NCBI RefSeq assembly: GCF_916700565.1
Contig: NZ_CAKAKO010000004.1
Coordinates: 186,001 to 250,000, forward strand
DNA from: Xenophilus sp. Marseille-Q4582
Lineage (GTDB): Bacteria > Pseudomonadota > Gammaproteobacteria > Burkholderiales > Burkholderiaceae_C
Length of the DNA: 64,000 nucleotides
Direction: 5' to 3'
Shown here: positions 23,890 to 32,723 of the stretch, piece after piece
Layout: each line of letters begins with the position of its first letter
How positions within the stretch are numbered: the stretch's first letter is position 1
Notes under the pieces: model-generated
Database searches by the model: none
What the model was told of the DNA's origin: nothing
Seen by the model: the letters and a program-made list of their open reading frames with translations, nothing else
Translations under genes and position numbers: made by a program

Positions 23890-25437
23890 TCAACCCTGCT
23901 GCAGGAACAGGCGGTAGGCCGGGTTGTGGGTTTCCTCGATCCAGGGATAGCCCAGCTCTTCGAGGAAGGCCTGGAAGGCGCCGTCGTCGGACGCGGGCAC
24001 CTGCAGGCCGACCAGCGTGCGGCCATAGTCCGCGCCCTGGTTGCGGTAGTGGAACAGGCTGATGTTCCAGTTGGGCTGCATCAGGCTCAGGAACTTGAGC
24101 AGCGCGCCGGGCCGCTCCGGGAAGGTGAAGCGCAGCAGCCGCTCGTCATGCGCCAGGCCCGAGCGGCCGCCCACCATGTAGCGCACATGCTCCTTGGCCA
24201 GCTCGTCATGCGTGAGATCCACCGCGCCGAAGCCGTGCTGGCGGAAGGTGTCGGCGATGGTGGCCGATTCGCCGCGCGCGATGGTGGTCAGGCCGACGAA
24301 CACGTGGGCCTTGTTCGCGTCGCTGATGCGGTAGTTGAACTCCGTCACGTTGCGCGAGGCCCCCGGCAGCTGGCCCACCACTTCGCAAAAGCGCCGGAAG
24401 CTGCCGCGCTCCTCGGGGATGGTGACGGCGAACAGCGCCTCGCGCTCCTCGCCCACCTCGGCGCGCTCGGCCACGAAGCGCAGCCGGTCGAAGTTCATGT
24501 TGGCGCCGCACAGCACGGCGGCGTAGGTCTGCCCGCGCGTGCCGTGCTTTTCCACGTATTGCTTGATGGCGGCCACGGCCAGGGCGCCCGAAGGCTCGAC
24601 GATGCTGCGCGTGTCGATGAAGATGTCCTTGATGGCGGCGCAGACGGCGTCGGTGTCCACGCTCACGTAGTCGTCCACCAGGTCCTGCGCGACGCGGAAG
24701 GTTTCCTCGCCCACCAGCTTGACGGCCGTGCCGTCCGCGAACAGGCCGACGTCGGGCAGCGTGACGCGCGCCTTGGCCCGCACCGACTGCAGCATGGCGT
24801 CGGAATCGTCGGTCTGCACGCCGATCACGCGCACGCCTGGCCGCACGGCCTTGATGTAGTTCGCCACGCCCGCGATCAGGCCGCCGCCGCCGATGGCCAC
24901 GAACACCGCATCGAGCGGCCCCTGGTGCTGGCGCAGGATTTCCATCGCGATGGTGCCCTGGCCGGCGATCACGTCCGGATCGTCGAAAGGGTGGACGAAG
25001 GTCAGCCCCTCGGTCTGCTGCAGCGCGAGGGCGTGCTGGTAGGCGTCGGAATAACTGTCGCCGTGCAGGTGCACCTCGCCGCCCAGGCCGCGCACGGCGT
25101 TGATCTTGAGCTGCGGCGTGGTCACGGGCATCACGATCACGGCGCGCGTGCCCAGCCTGCGGGCGCCCAGCGCCACGCCCTGTGCATGGTTGCCGGCCGA
25201 GGCGCAGATCACGCCGCGCGCCAGCTGCTCCGGGCTGAGGTGGGCCATCTTGTTGTAGGCGCCCCGCAGCTTGAAGCTGAAGACCGGCTGCTGGTCTTCG
25301 CGCTTGAGCAAAACGGTGTTGTTCAGCCGTGCGCTCAGCGCGCGCGCGGGCTCCAGCGGCGACTCGATGGCCACGTCGTAGACGCGCGCGTTGAGGATCT
25401 TGCGCAGGTAATCGGCCGGGGTGAGAGAAGGAGGCAT
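23890..25437 (-). CDS. ilvA: threonine ammonia-lyase, biosynthetic (IlvA)
   Basis: PLP enzyme converting threonine to 2-oxobutanoate, the first committed step to isoleucine. The 515-residue length is that of the regulated biosynthetic form. The catalytic domain includes the PLP-lysine motif VFSFKLRGAYNKM and the phosphate-binding GGGGLIAGVAN. Two ACT-like regulatory domains follow (from about residue 335: EALFAVTIPEERGSFRRFCE, and RLLRFTFPERPGALLKFLSL). The ATG at 25437 begins MPPSLTPADYLRKILNARVY, the usual start. A hairpin terminator lies 67 bases upstream on the same strand, either ending a small RNA or acting as an attenuator. Confidence 0.96.
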   Translation of the reverse strand: MPPSLTPADYLRKILNARVYDVAIESPLEPARALSARLNNTVLLKREDQQPVFSFKLRGAYNKMAHLSPEQLARGVICASAGNHAQGVALGARRLGTRAVIVMPVTTPQLKINAVRGLGGEVHLHGDSYSDAYQHALALQQTEGLTFVHPFDDPDVIAGQGTIAMEILRQHQGPLDAVFVAIGGGGLIAGVANYIKAVRPGVRVIGVQTDDSDAMLQSVRAKARVTLPDVGLFADGTAVKLVGEETFRVAQDLVDDYVSVDTDAVCAAIKDIFIDTRSIVEPSGALAVAAIKQYVEKHGTRGQTYAAVLCGANMNFDRLRFVAERAEVGEEREALFAVTIPEERGSFRRFCEVVGQLPGASRNVTEFNYRISDANKAHVFVGLTTIARGESATIADTFRQHGFGAVDLTHDELAKEHVRYMVGGRSGLAHDERLLRFTFPERPGALLKFLSLMQPNWNISLFHYRNQGADYGRTLVGLQVPASDDGAFQAFLEELGYPWIEETHNPAYRLFLQQG

Positions 25438-25503
25438 GGGGCGGCGATGATACGTGGCCCCTGCTGACGGGGCAGCGGCGGCGCGCAGGGCTTGCCGCGC
25501 CAA

Positions 25504-25535
25504 GAAAAAAGCCCCGAGTCTTGCGACTCGGGGCC
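25504..25535 (-). terminator. intrinsic terminator upstream of ilvA
   Basis: On the minus strand a ten-pair stem (GCCCCGAGTC with GACTCGGGGC) and a four-base loop are followed by six T. It faces ilvA and sits between a good promoter (25603-25630) and the ilvA start, so it ends a short transcript or attenuates ilvA. Confidence 0.9.
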
Positions 25536-25596
25536 AAATCCACCAATTGGGAGGGTGGAGGAGACAACCGGTGCACACAACAGGGTGTGTGCGATG
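25505..25596 (-). ncRNA. candidate small RNA (or ilvA leader RNA)
   Basis: A promoter and a terminator frame about 92 bases on the minus strand with no open reading frame. The expected transcript folds into three hairpins: GCACACA with TGTGTGC, TCCACC with GGTGGA, and the terminator. Between the first two lies an unpaired C/U-rich stretch GGTTGTCTCCTCCACC (25554-25569, minus strand), complementary to ribosome-binding sequences such as the one before dctQ. Read-through would make it the ilvA leader. No Ile/Val/Leu/Thr-rich leader peptide was found. Confidence 0.5.
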
Positions 25597-25602
25597 GACT
25601 AG

Positions 25603-25630
25603 AGTATAAGCCCTTATTGTTGCAACGCAA
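25603..25630 (-). promoter_or_regulatory. sigma-70 promoter for the small RNA / ilvA leader
   Basis: On the minus strand TTGCGT (25630-25625) and TATACT (25608-25603) are 16 bases apart, matching the -35 at four and the -10 at five of six positions. The surroundings are A/T-rich compared with the rest of the window. The expected start is near 25596. Confidence 0.6.
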
Positions 25631-25718
25631 CAAGTCCATCGCATTTTCGCAACGTCCGGGGCTGGCGCGTGAACTTTGCCCGCCGCCCGCCTTCATTTCA
25701 TTTCTGCAGATTCTTCCT

Positions 25719-26168
25719 ATGGAATGCACCGTCAGCTGGACCGGCCAAGCCGGCACCCGTTCCGCCATGGGCTTCGTGGCCGAAACCGGCAGCGGCCACC
25801 TGATCGCCATGGACGGCGCGCCCGATGCGGCGCGCCCCGAGAACGGTGGCCAGAACCTGGCGCCGCGGCCCATGGAAACCGTCCTTGCCGGGGCCGGCGG
25901 ATGCACGGCCTATGACGTGGTCATGATCCTCAAGCGGGGGCGCCACGCGGTCGAGCGGTGCAGCGTCAAGCTGACGAGCGAGCGCGCGCAAAAGGACCCC
26001 AAGGTGTTCACCAAGATTCATCTGCACTTCACGGTGGCGGGCAAGGGCATCCCAGCTGCCGCGGTCGAACGCGCGATTGCGCTGAGCCACGACACCTACT
26101 GTTCGGCCACCATCATGCTGGGCAAGACCGCGGAGATCACGACCAGCTATGAGCTGATCGAGGCTTGA
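25719..26168 (+). CDS. OsmC-family protein (peroxide/organic hydroperoxide-type thiol protein)
   Basis: Cytoplasmic protein of 149 residues with the OsmC/Ohr fold. The two thiol cysteines are Cys62 in LAGAGGCTAYDVV and Cys128 in SHDTYCSATIML, positions that fit the peroxidase-type active site. The sequence is of the YhfA subgroup, whose substrate is not well defined. The ATG at 25719 begins MECTVSWTGQAGTRSAMGFV. It is divergent from the small RNA/ilvA and convergent with coq7. Role in hydroperoxide reduction is family inference. Confidence 0.88.
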   Translation: MECTVSWTGQAGTRSAMGFVAETGSGHLIAMDGAPDAARPENGGQNLAPRPMETVLAGAGGCTAYDVVMILKRGRHAVERCSVKLTSERAQKDPKVFTKIHLHFTVAGKGIPAAAVERAIALSHDTYCSATIMLGKTAEITTSYELIEA

Positions 26169-26195
26169 TCCTGGGGGGGGCGGCGACGGGCCGCC

Positions 26196-26825
26196 CTAGA
26201 CGCGATGCGCCACGGTGGTCATGACCCGTGCCGCCGCGCGCATCAGCCGCTTGGCGGGGGCGGGCAGTTCCGCCGCGCCTTCCTCGAGCGCCCAGCGGGC
26301 ATGGCGGGCCTCGTCCTCCTTCATCTGGGCCACGATGGCCCTGGAGGCGCCGTCGCCTTCCGGCAGGCGGCTGAGGTGGCTGTCCAGGTGCGCCTCCACC
26401 TGGCGTTCGGTCTCGGCCACGAAGCCCAGGCTCAGCGGATCGCCCAGGCGCCCGGCGAGCAGGCCCAGGCCGAAGGCGCCCGCATACCAGAGCGGATTGA
26501 GCAGCGAGGGGCGGTCATCCAGCTCTTGCAGGCGCTGGGCCGTCCACGCCAGATGGTCCGTCTCTTCGTGGGCGGCGTGCAGCAGCTGCTCGCGCAGTGC
26601 GGGGTCGCGCGTGACGGCCGCCTGGGCGGTGTAGAGCGCCTGGGCGCAGATCTCCCCCACGTGGTTCACCCGCATCAGGGCGGCCGCCTCGCGCCTTTCA
26701 TCGGCGCCGAGCTCGGCCGGTGGCTCGGTGGCCCGGGGGACGGGCCGGCTCGCATGAGGGCGGGCGAAGAGGGTGCGCAGGGCCGAATCGGCGGCTTCCA
26801 GAAGAGGGTCCAGGGATCGGTTCAT
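26196..26825 (-). CDS. coq7: demethoxyubiquinone hydroxylase Coq7
   Basis: Di-iron monooxygenase of ubiquinone biosynthesis, hydroxylating the 2-polyprenyl-3-methyl-6-methoxy-1,4-benzoquinol ring. The 209-residue protein carries the ferritin-like metal ligands: Glu in [12 protein letters not shown], the EETDH motif in [15 protein letters not shown], Glu in [12 protein letters not shown] and EDEARH near the C-terminus. A hydrophobic stretch ([17 protein letters not shown]) fits its membrane-surface location. Many betaproteobacteria use Coq7 in place of UbiF. It is convergent with the OsmC gene. Confidence 0.95.
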   Translation of the reverse strand: MNRSLDPLLEAADSALRTLFARPHASRPVPRATEPPAELGADERREAAALMRVNHVGEICAQALYTAQAAVTRDPALREQLLHAAHEETDHLAWTAQRLQELDDRPSLLNPLWYAGAFGLGLLAGRLGDPLSLGFVAETERQVEAHLDSHLSRLPEGDGASRAIVAQMKEDEARHARWALEEGAAELPAPAKRLMRAAARVMTTVAHRV

Positions 26826-26981
26826 GGCAGGGATTGGACCGCAAGTGGCCGGCCCCGCGATTTCGCATGAAGAAAAAGCCAGGGAGCGGGCAATGTTGCA
26901 CATCCACAACGAAACGCCGGACCGGCTGCCCATTTGGTCCGATTTGCTTTGCCCTGCCGGGGCGGCTCTGGTGGAATAGCA

Positions 26982-27004
26982 CCAACTTCCCAAAAGGAGG
27001 TTGG
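26982..27004 (+). promoter_or_regulatory. hairpin in the porin upstream region
   Basis: CCAACTTCC (26982-26990) and GGAGGTTGG (26996-27004) form a nine-base stem with one G-T pair around a CAAAA loop, some 90 bases before the porin ATG. It could be a protein-binding site or a 5' leader stem that stabilises the message or binds a small RNA. A clear promoter pair was not identified. Confidence 0.35.
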
Positions 27005-27090
27005 CCCGGGGACCGGTGGGTTGCGCAATAGCGCCAGCACGGCGAACCCTTCGAACCGGCGCCCCATGTTTAACCTTGGAGAAACTTGCA

Positions 27091-28326
27091 ATGAAAAAAT
27101 CCCTCGTTGCTCTGGCTGCCCTGGCTGTTGCTGGCGTTGCCTCGGCTCAATCGTCGGTGACCCTGTTCGGTATCGTCGATGCATCGGTCAGCCACGTGAC
27201 CAACAAGAGCGACCTGTACGTTGCCAACCCCCTGGCTCCCGCGAACATCTGGCTGCCCGGCTCCCTCAAGTCGAGCAAGACGGGTCTGAATAACTCTGCT
27301 TACAACAGCAGTCGAATCGGCTTCCGCGGTGTGGAAGACCTGGGCGGCGGCTTGGCTGCCAGCTTCTGGTTGGAAGCGGGCAATATGTCCAACGACGACG
27401 GCTCCAACGGTATCAACAACTTCCAGCGTCGTTCGACCGTCAGCCTGTCTGGCAACTTCGGTGAAGTGCGTCTGGGCCGTGACTACAAGCCAACGTTCTG
27501 GAACTTCACCGTGTTCGATCCGTTCGGCACGAATGGTGCAGGCACGGCCCTGATCCAGCGCGCTGTGATCGAGCAAGGCAATGTCCGCGCCAGCAACACC
27601 ATCGGCTACTTCCTGCCGAAGAACCTGGGCGGCTTCTACGGCCAAGTTCAGTACGCTTTCCACGAGAAGGCCAAGTTCAGCAACGACCTGCAAGGTTCGC
27701 TGGGTGACGACAGCCGCGGTGGCCGCTACTGGGGTGGCCGCTTCGGCTACGCCAACGGTCCTCTGGACGTTGCCGTGGCTTATGGCGAAACCAACCAAGG
27801 TTCGTCGTGGACGGCCGGTTCCAACCACATCGCCAAGAACTTCAACGTTGGCGCCAGCTATGACTTCGGCGTGGTGAAGCTGTTCGGCCAGTACGCTCGC
27901 GTCAAGGCCAAGAACGAGTTCTCGAACGACATGGGCGGCTTCAATCCCGCGCAAAAGGGCGACGGCTACCTGCTGGGCCTGACGGCTCCGGTCGGCGCTG
28001 GCCTGATCCGCGCGTCGTACGGCCGCGTGACGATCAAGAACGACGTGGATCCGGCGATCTGGCTGGCCAACCCGTTCTACACCGTGGAGCACCCCAAGGC
28101 TGACCAACTGGCTGTGGGTTATGTCCACAACCTGTCCAAGCGCACCGCTCTGTACGCCACTGTGGCTTACATCAAGAACAAGAACGGCGCGAACTACAGT
28201 GCGGGTTCGGGCAACATCAAGGCCAACTACGTGACCAGCTACACCAGCTCGCTGGGTGGCGCTGCTGGCGTGTACCAGCCGAAGACCTCGATCGGCTACG
28301 ATCTGGGCATTCGCCACTCCTTCTGA
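27091..28326 (+). CDS. Gram-negative porin (general diffusion, trimeric)
   Basis: Outer-membrane beta-barrel for passive uptake of small hydrophilic solutes. The 411-residue protein has a classical signal peptide ([20 protein letters not shown], cut after Ala19), then [15 protein letters not shown] as the first strand and a C-terminal strand ending YDLGIRHSF with the terminal Phe needed for BAM insertion. [21 protein letters not shown]-type loops are typical of burkholderial porins. Codon use differs from neighbours (more T-ending codons such as GCT and GTT), as expected for a very highly expressed gene. A strong terminator follows. Confidence 0.96.
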   Translation: MKKSLVALAALAVAGVASAQSSVTLFGIVDASVSHVTNKSDLYVANPLAPANIWLPGSLKSSKTGLNNSAYNSSRIGFRGVEDLGGGLAASFWLEAGNMSNDDGSNGINNFQRRSTVSLSGNFGEVRLGRDYKPTFWNFTVFDPFGTNGAGTALIQRAVIEQGNVRASNTIGYFLPKNLGGFYGQVQYAFHEKAKFSNDLQGSLGDDSRGGRYWGGRFGYANGPLDVAVAYGETNQGSSWTAGSNHIAKNFNVGASYDFGVVKLFGQYARVKAKNEFSNDMGGFNPAQKGDGYLLGLTAPVGAGLIRASYGRVTIKNDVDPAIWLANPFYTVEHPKADQLAVGYVHNLSKRTALYATVAYIKNKNGANYSAGSGNIKANYVTSYTSSLGGAAGVYQPKTSIGYDLGIRHSF

Positions 28327-28366
28327 TCCGAGGCTGGCTTGACCAGCATCTGATCCCAGAAGATCG

Positions 28367-28399
28367 AAAGCCACCCGGCGCGAGCCGGGTGGCTTTTTT
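28367..28399 (+). terminator. intrinsic terminator of the porin gene
   Basis: AAAGCCACCCGGC pairs with GCCGGGTGGCTTT around a GCGA loop and runs into a T-tract. It begins 40 bases after the porin stop. Confidence 0.93.
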
Positions 28400-28618
28400 C
28401 ATGCTTGGCTCGGGGGCCTGCACGAATGGGCAGGCATTCAGGGCAGCGATGCGCGCACAGCGGTGGGTGGCCGCTGCCGTGTCTTTTGGCCATTGGCGCA
28501 AAGCTTGCGTGCCCGCTGTGCCATCACTCGGGAAAGTCCCCGGAGTGATGTCCGTCATCGTGTTTCACATTCACGGGTCGCGGCAAGTTGCCGCCCCCAA
28601 CCCTCGAGGAGAAACTTT

Positions 28619-30199
28619 GTGAAGTTCCAACCCGCGTACCTGGCCGCCGTGGCAGCCGCGCTTGCACTGGCAGCGCCAGTGCTGCATGCCAAGACCTTCA
28701 AGTGGTCCAGTGCCAGCGACATTCCGACCCTGGACATCCACTCGCAGAACAATGCGCTGGGCAACGGGGTGCACGCGGCCATCTACGACGCGCTGGTCTA
28801 CTACAACAGCAAGACCTTCAAGCCCGAGCCGCAACTGGCCACGGCCTGGCAGCAGGTGTCGCCCACGCAGATGCGATTCACGCTGCGCACCGGCGTGAAG
28901 TTCAGCGACGGCTCGCCGCTGACGGCCGACGACGTGGTGTATTCGCTCACCCGCGCGATGGCCAAGACCTCGAACTACGCGGTGTTCGCGCAGGGCATCG
29001 ACAAGGTGGTCAAGGTCAACGACAACACCATCGACATCCTGCTCAAGGCGCCCACGCCCACGCTGGTGAACCAGTTGACCGAACTGCGCATCATGAGCCG
29101 CGCCTGGGCCGAGAAGAACAAGTCCCTGGAGCCCAAGGACATCAAGACGCAGGAAGAGACCTTCGCGCACCGCAACGCGATGGGCTCCGGTCCCTACATG
29201 GTCAAGGAATGGCTGCCCGACCAGCGCCTCGTGCTGGTGGCCAATCCGCATTACTGGGGCAAGAACCCGACGAACGTGACCGAGATCGTGTACCAGCCGA
29301 TCAAGTCGCAGGCCACGCGCCTGGCCGCGCTGCTGTCCGGCGAAACCGACTTCGTGCTCGACCCGAGTCCGCAGGATCTGGGCCGCCTGCGCAGCAACGC
29401 CAACATCAAGGTGCTGGACGGTGCCGAGAACCGCACCATCTTCCTGGGCATGGACCAGCACCGCGACGAACTCGTGGGCTCCAGCGTCAAGGGCAAGAAT
29501 CCGCTCAAGGACGTGCGCGTGCGCAAGGCGCTGTACCAGGCCATCGACATCAATGCCATCCAGCGCGTGACCCTGCGCGGCCTGGGCGAAGCGACGGGCA
29601 CGCTGATCTCGCCGCAGGTCAACGGCTGGACCAAGAAGGCCGACGCGCGCTGGCCCTACGACGTGAACGCGGCGCAGAAGCTGCTGGCCGATGCGGGCTA
29701 TCCGCAGGGCTTCGAAGTCGATTTCGCCTGCCCCAACAACCGCTACATCAACGACGAAGCGGTGTGCCAGGCCATCACGGCCATGTGGGCGCGCGTGGGC
29801 GTGAAGGCCAAGCTGCGCACGCTGCCGCTGGTGACCTATTTCCCGATGATCCAGCGCTACGAGGCCAGCATCTACATGCTGGGCTGGGGCGTGCCCACCT
29901 TCGACGCGCTGTACAGCCTGCAATCGCTGGTGCGCTCGGTGGGGGCGGGCGGCGATGGCAACTACAACGTGGGCCGCTATTCCAACCCGCAGATGGACGC
30001 GTTGATCGAGCGCGTGAAGGTCGAGACCGACCTGAAGAACCGCAACGAACTCATCGAGAAGGCGCTGGTGCTGTCGCATGACGACGTCGCCTACCTGCCG
30101 CTGTACAACCAGGTGATCCCCTGGGCCATGAAGAAGAACATCGAGGTGGTGCACCGGGCCGACAACCGGCTCGACTGGCGCCTGATCAAGGTCAACTGA
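28619..30199 (+). CDS. ABC transporter substrate-binding protein, peptide/Dpp type (first copy)
   Basis: Periplasmic binding protein (SBP family 5) for a peptide-like substrate. A GTG at 28619 with the ribosome-binding sequence GAGGAGAAAC gives 526 residues with a signal peptide (VKFQPAYLAAVAAALALAAP, cut near LHA-K). Family 5 features include SDGSPLTADDVVYSLTRAM, MGSGPYMVKEWLPDQRLVLV and FLGMDQHRDELVGSSVKGKN. It is about 50 percent identical by eye to the second binding protein at 32724. A terminator-like hairpin separates it from the permease gene, so it may be made in excess. Confidence 0.93.
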   Translation: MKFQPAYLAAVAAALALAAPVLHAKTFKWSSASDIPTLDIHSQNNALGNGVHAAIYDALVYYNSKTFKPEPQLATAWQQVSPTQMRFTLRTGVKFSDGSPLTADDVVYSLTRAMAKTSNYAVFAQGIDKVVKVNDNTIDILLKAPTPTLVNQLTELRIMSRAWAEKNKSLEPKDIKTQEETFAHRNAMGSGPYMVKEWLPDQRLVLVANPHYWGKNPTNVTEIVYQPIKSQATRLAALLSGETDFVLDPSPQDLGRLRSNANIKVLDGAENRTIFLGMDQHRDELVGSSVKGKNPLKDVRVRKALYQAIDINAIQRVTLRGLGEATGTLISPQVNGWTKKADARWPYDVNAAQKLLADAGYPQGFEVDFACPNNRYINDEAVCQAITAMWARVGVKAKLRTLPLVTYFPMIQRYEASIYMLGWGVPTFDALYSLQSLVRSVGAGGDGNYNVGRYSNPQMDALIERVKVETDLKNRNELIEKALVLSHDDVAYLPLYNQVIPWAMKKNIEVVHRADNRLDWRLIKVN

Positions 30200-30225
30200 C
30201 CGGCCGCGTCTGCATTCGGCGGCGC

Positions 30226-30256
30226 GAAAGAAGGGCTCTGCGGAGCCCTTTCTTGT
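30226..30256 (+). terminator. terminator-like hairpin after the first binding protein
   Basis: AAGAAGGGCTC pairs with GAGCCCTTTCTT around a short TGCG loop. The T-tract is part of the stem, so it could act in both directions. Confidence 0.65.
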
Positions 30257-30382
30257 GCGCGGTCTGCGTGCACCGGCGGGCGCGCGCGAGGGTCTCGAGC
30301 GCGCTTGCCCAAAGCCCTTTTCCCGCGCCCTGTTTAGGTGCAAACCCCGGTCTGGAGCGGGGCTGGGCACGGCTATTGCTCT

Positions 30383-30390
30383 GCTAGCAT
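30383..30390 (+). promoter_or_regulatory. candidate extended -10 promoter for the permease-hydrolase gene
   Basis: TGCTAGCAT gives an extended -10 (TG-N-TAGCAT) 24 bases before the ATG at 30414. No -35 is recognisable, which extended -10 promoters tolerate. Its position after the terminator at 30226-30256 suggests a separate transcript start for the rest of the operon. Confidence 0.35.
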
Positions 30391-30413
30391 GCCCCCGAAA
30401 ACAGCCTCACTGA

Positions 30414-32681
30414 ATGATTGCTTTCATCCTGCGCCGCCTCATCCAGGCCGTGGTCGTCATGGTCGCGGTGGCGTTCATCGCCTTCCTGCTTTTTCAGTAC
30501 GTCGGGGACCCGGTGACCTTCCTGCTCGGCCAGGACGCGACGCCGGCGCAGATCGCTGAGCTGCGTGCCGCGCTGGGGCTGGACAAGCCTTTCTTCGTGC
30601 AGTTCTGGCACTTCCTCGTCAACGCCGCGCAGGGTGAATTCGGGTTGAGCCTGCGCCAGGGCGCGAAAGTCTCCACGCTCATCGCGGAGCGTTTCCCGGC
30701 CACGCTGGAGCTGGCGCTGGTGGCCGCCGTGCTGGCGCTGCTGGTGGGCATTCCCATGGGCGTCTATGCGGCCCTGCGCCGCGGCAGCTTCATGAGCCAG
30801 GTCTTCATGACCCTCTCGCTGCTCGGCGTGTCGCTGCCCACCTTCCTGATCGGCATCCTGCTGATCCTGGTGTTCGCCGTGCACCTGGGCTGGTTCCCGA
30901 GCTTCGGCCGTGGCGACGTGACGCGCCTGGGCTGGTGGAGCACCGGCCTGCTCACGCCCAAGGGCTGGCACCACATCGTGCTGCCGGCCGTGACCCTGGC
31001 CATCTTCCAGCTCACGCTGATCATGCGGCTGGTGCGCGCCGAAATGCTGGAAGTGCTGCGCACCGACTACATCAAGTTCGCGCGCGCGCGGGGCCTGTCC
31101 AACCGCGCCATCCACTTCGGCCATGCGCTCAAGAACACGCTGGTGCCGGTGATGACCATCACGGGTCTGCAGCTGGGCGGCCTGATCGCCTTCGCCATCA
31201 TCACCGAGACGGTGTTCCAGTGGCCGGGCATGGGGCTGCTGTTCATCCAGGCCGTGACCTTCGCCGACATCCCGGTCATGGCCGCCTACCTGTGCCTGAT
31301 CGCGTTGATCTTCGTGGTCATCAACCTGGTCGTGGACCTGCTGTACTTCGCCGTCGACCCGCGCCTGCGCGTGGGCAGGCGGGAGGGCACTGAGATGACG
31401 ATGGCCTTCGTCACGCCGCGGGCGGAACCCGCCGCACCGCGCCTGCGCGCCGAAGGGCGCGCCTTCGCGCAGATCGCGCGCATGCACCCCGAGCTCACGG
31501 CCTTCCGGCGCGACCTGCACGCGCATCCCGAACTGGGTTTCGAAGAGGTCTACACCGCCGGCCGCGTGCGCGAGGCGCTGCGGGCCTGCGGCGTGGACGA
31601 GATCCACGAGGGCATCGGCCGCACGGGCGTGGTGGGCGTCATCCGCGGCCGTTCGACGGCCAGTGGCCGCATGCTGGGCCTGCGCGCCGACATGGATGCG
31701 CTGCCCATGCAGGAGCAGAACGAATTCGGCTGGTGCTCGGCCAAGTCGGGCCTGATGCACGGCTGCGGCCATGATGGCCACACGGCGATGCTGGTGGGCG
31801 CCGCCCGCTACCTGGCCGAGACGCGCCACTTCGACGGCACGGCCGTGCTCATCTTCCAGCCCGGCGAGGAAGGCCACGCCGGCGCACGCGTGATGATCGA
31901 GGACGGCCTGTTCGAGCGCTTCCCGGTGAATGCGGTCTACGCGATGCACAACTGGCCCGCCATGCCGGTAGGCACGGTGGGCATCAACCGCGGCGCGATG
32001 ATGGCCGCCGCCGACCGCATCACCATCGACATCACGGGCAAGGGCGGCCACGGCGCCCACGCCTACCAGACGGTGGACCCGGTGCTGGTTTCGGCCCACA
32101 TCATCACGGCCGCGCAGAGCATCGTCTCGCGCAACGTGCGGCCCATCGACGCGGCCGTCATCAGCCTGTGCGCGATGCAGGCGGGCGACGTGGACGCATT
32201 CAGCGTGATTCCCGGTTCGGCGCGGCTGGTGGGCACGGTGCGCACCTTCAACCTGCGCGTGCAGAACCAGGTCGAGCATCGGCTCAAGGAACTGTGCACG
32301 TCCGTGGCCGCGGCCTTCGGCGCCACGGCCAGCGTCAAGTACGAGCGCATCTATCCCGCCACCATCAACACGGCGCCCGAAGCCATGTTCGCGGCCGACG
32401 TGGCCGAATCGCTGGTGGGCGCGCACAACGTGGACCGGCACCTGGAGCCGAGCATGGGCGCGGAAGACTTCTCCTTCATGCTGCAGCACAAGGCCGGCGC
32501 CTACCTGCGCATCGGCCAGGACGTGCGCGACGGGGCGTACCTGCACAACCCGCGCTACGACTTCAATGACGAGATCCTGCCACTCGGGGCGGCGCTGCAT
32601 GCCAGCCTGATCGAGCAGGGCATGCCGCTGGCGGGTACCTCCGGCGCGGCGCAAGAGAACGCTGCCACCGCGGCGAATTGA
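30414..32681 (+). CDS. fusion: Dpp/Opp-type ABC permease + M20 family amidohydrolase
   Basis: One uninterrupted frame of 755 residues joins two proteins. Residues 1 to about 325 are a DppB-type inner-membrane permease (MIAFILRRLIQAVVVMVAVA, the EAA-loop RARGLSNRAIHFGHALKNTL at about 224-243, and a normal end at AVDPRLRVG). From Met328 an M20 metallo-amidohydrolase follows (FRRDLHAHPELGFEE; ADMDALPMQE; the metal motif HGCGHDGHTAM near 448; FQPGEEGHAGARVM near 481), as in hippurate or N-acyl amino-acid hydrolases. The permease C-terminus is cytoplasmic, so the enzyme would sit at the transporter exit. Met328 has a GGGAGGG sequence upstream, so a free hydrolase may also be made. An out-of-frame TGA at 31391-31393 leaves open a frameshift or sequencing error. 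Confidence 0.88.
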   Translation: MIAFILRRLIQAVVVMVAVAFIAFLLFQYVGDPVTFLLGQDATPAQIAELRAALGLDKPFFVQFWHFLVNAAQGEFGLSLRQGAKVSTLIAERFPATLELALVAAVLALLVGIPMGVYAALRRGSFMSQVFMTLSLLGVSLPTFLIGILLILVFAVHLGWFPSFGRGDVTRLGWWSTGLLTPKGWHHIVLPAVTLAIFQLTLIMRLVRAEMLEVLRTDYIKFARARGLSNRAIHFGHALKNTLVPVMTITGLQLGGLIAFAIITETVFQWPGMGLLFIQAVTFADIPVMAAYLCLIALIFVVINLVVDLLYFAVDPRLRVGRREGTEMTMAFVTPRAEPAAPRLRAEGRAFAQIARMHPELTAFRRDLHAHPELGFEEVYTAGRVREALRACGVDEIHEGIGRTGVVGVIRGRSTASGRMLGLRADMDALPMQEQNEFGWCSAKSGLMHGCGHDGHTAMLVGAARYLAETRHFDGTAVLIFQPGEEGHAGARVMIEDGLFERFPVNAVYAMHNWPAMPVGTVGINRGAMMAAADRITIDITGKGGHGAHAYQTVDPVLVSAHIITAAQSIVSRNVRPIDAAVISLCAMQAGDVDAFSVIPGSARLVGTVRTFNLRVQNQVEHRLKELCTSVAAAFGATASVKYERIYPATINTAPEAMFAADVAESLVGAHNVDRHLEPSMGAEDFSFMLQHKAGAYLRIGQDVRDGAYLHNPRYDFNDEILPLGAALHASLIEQGMPLAGTSGAAQENAATAAN

Positions 32682-32723
32682 CCGGCGTCATTGCACGCTT
32701 CGCAACCCGAGGAGTCTCCTTCC

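Noticed and set aside
25540-25643. Leader peptide for ilvA attenuation
   Set aside because: A frame starting at an ATG near 25643 begins upstream of the mapped promoter and is not enriched in Ile, Val, Leu or Thr.
30384-32654. Long minus-strand frame opposite the permease-hydrolase fusion
   Set aside because: Its translation is His/Gln/Arg-rich without motifs, and the plus-strand frame has clear permease and M20 domains.
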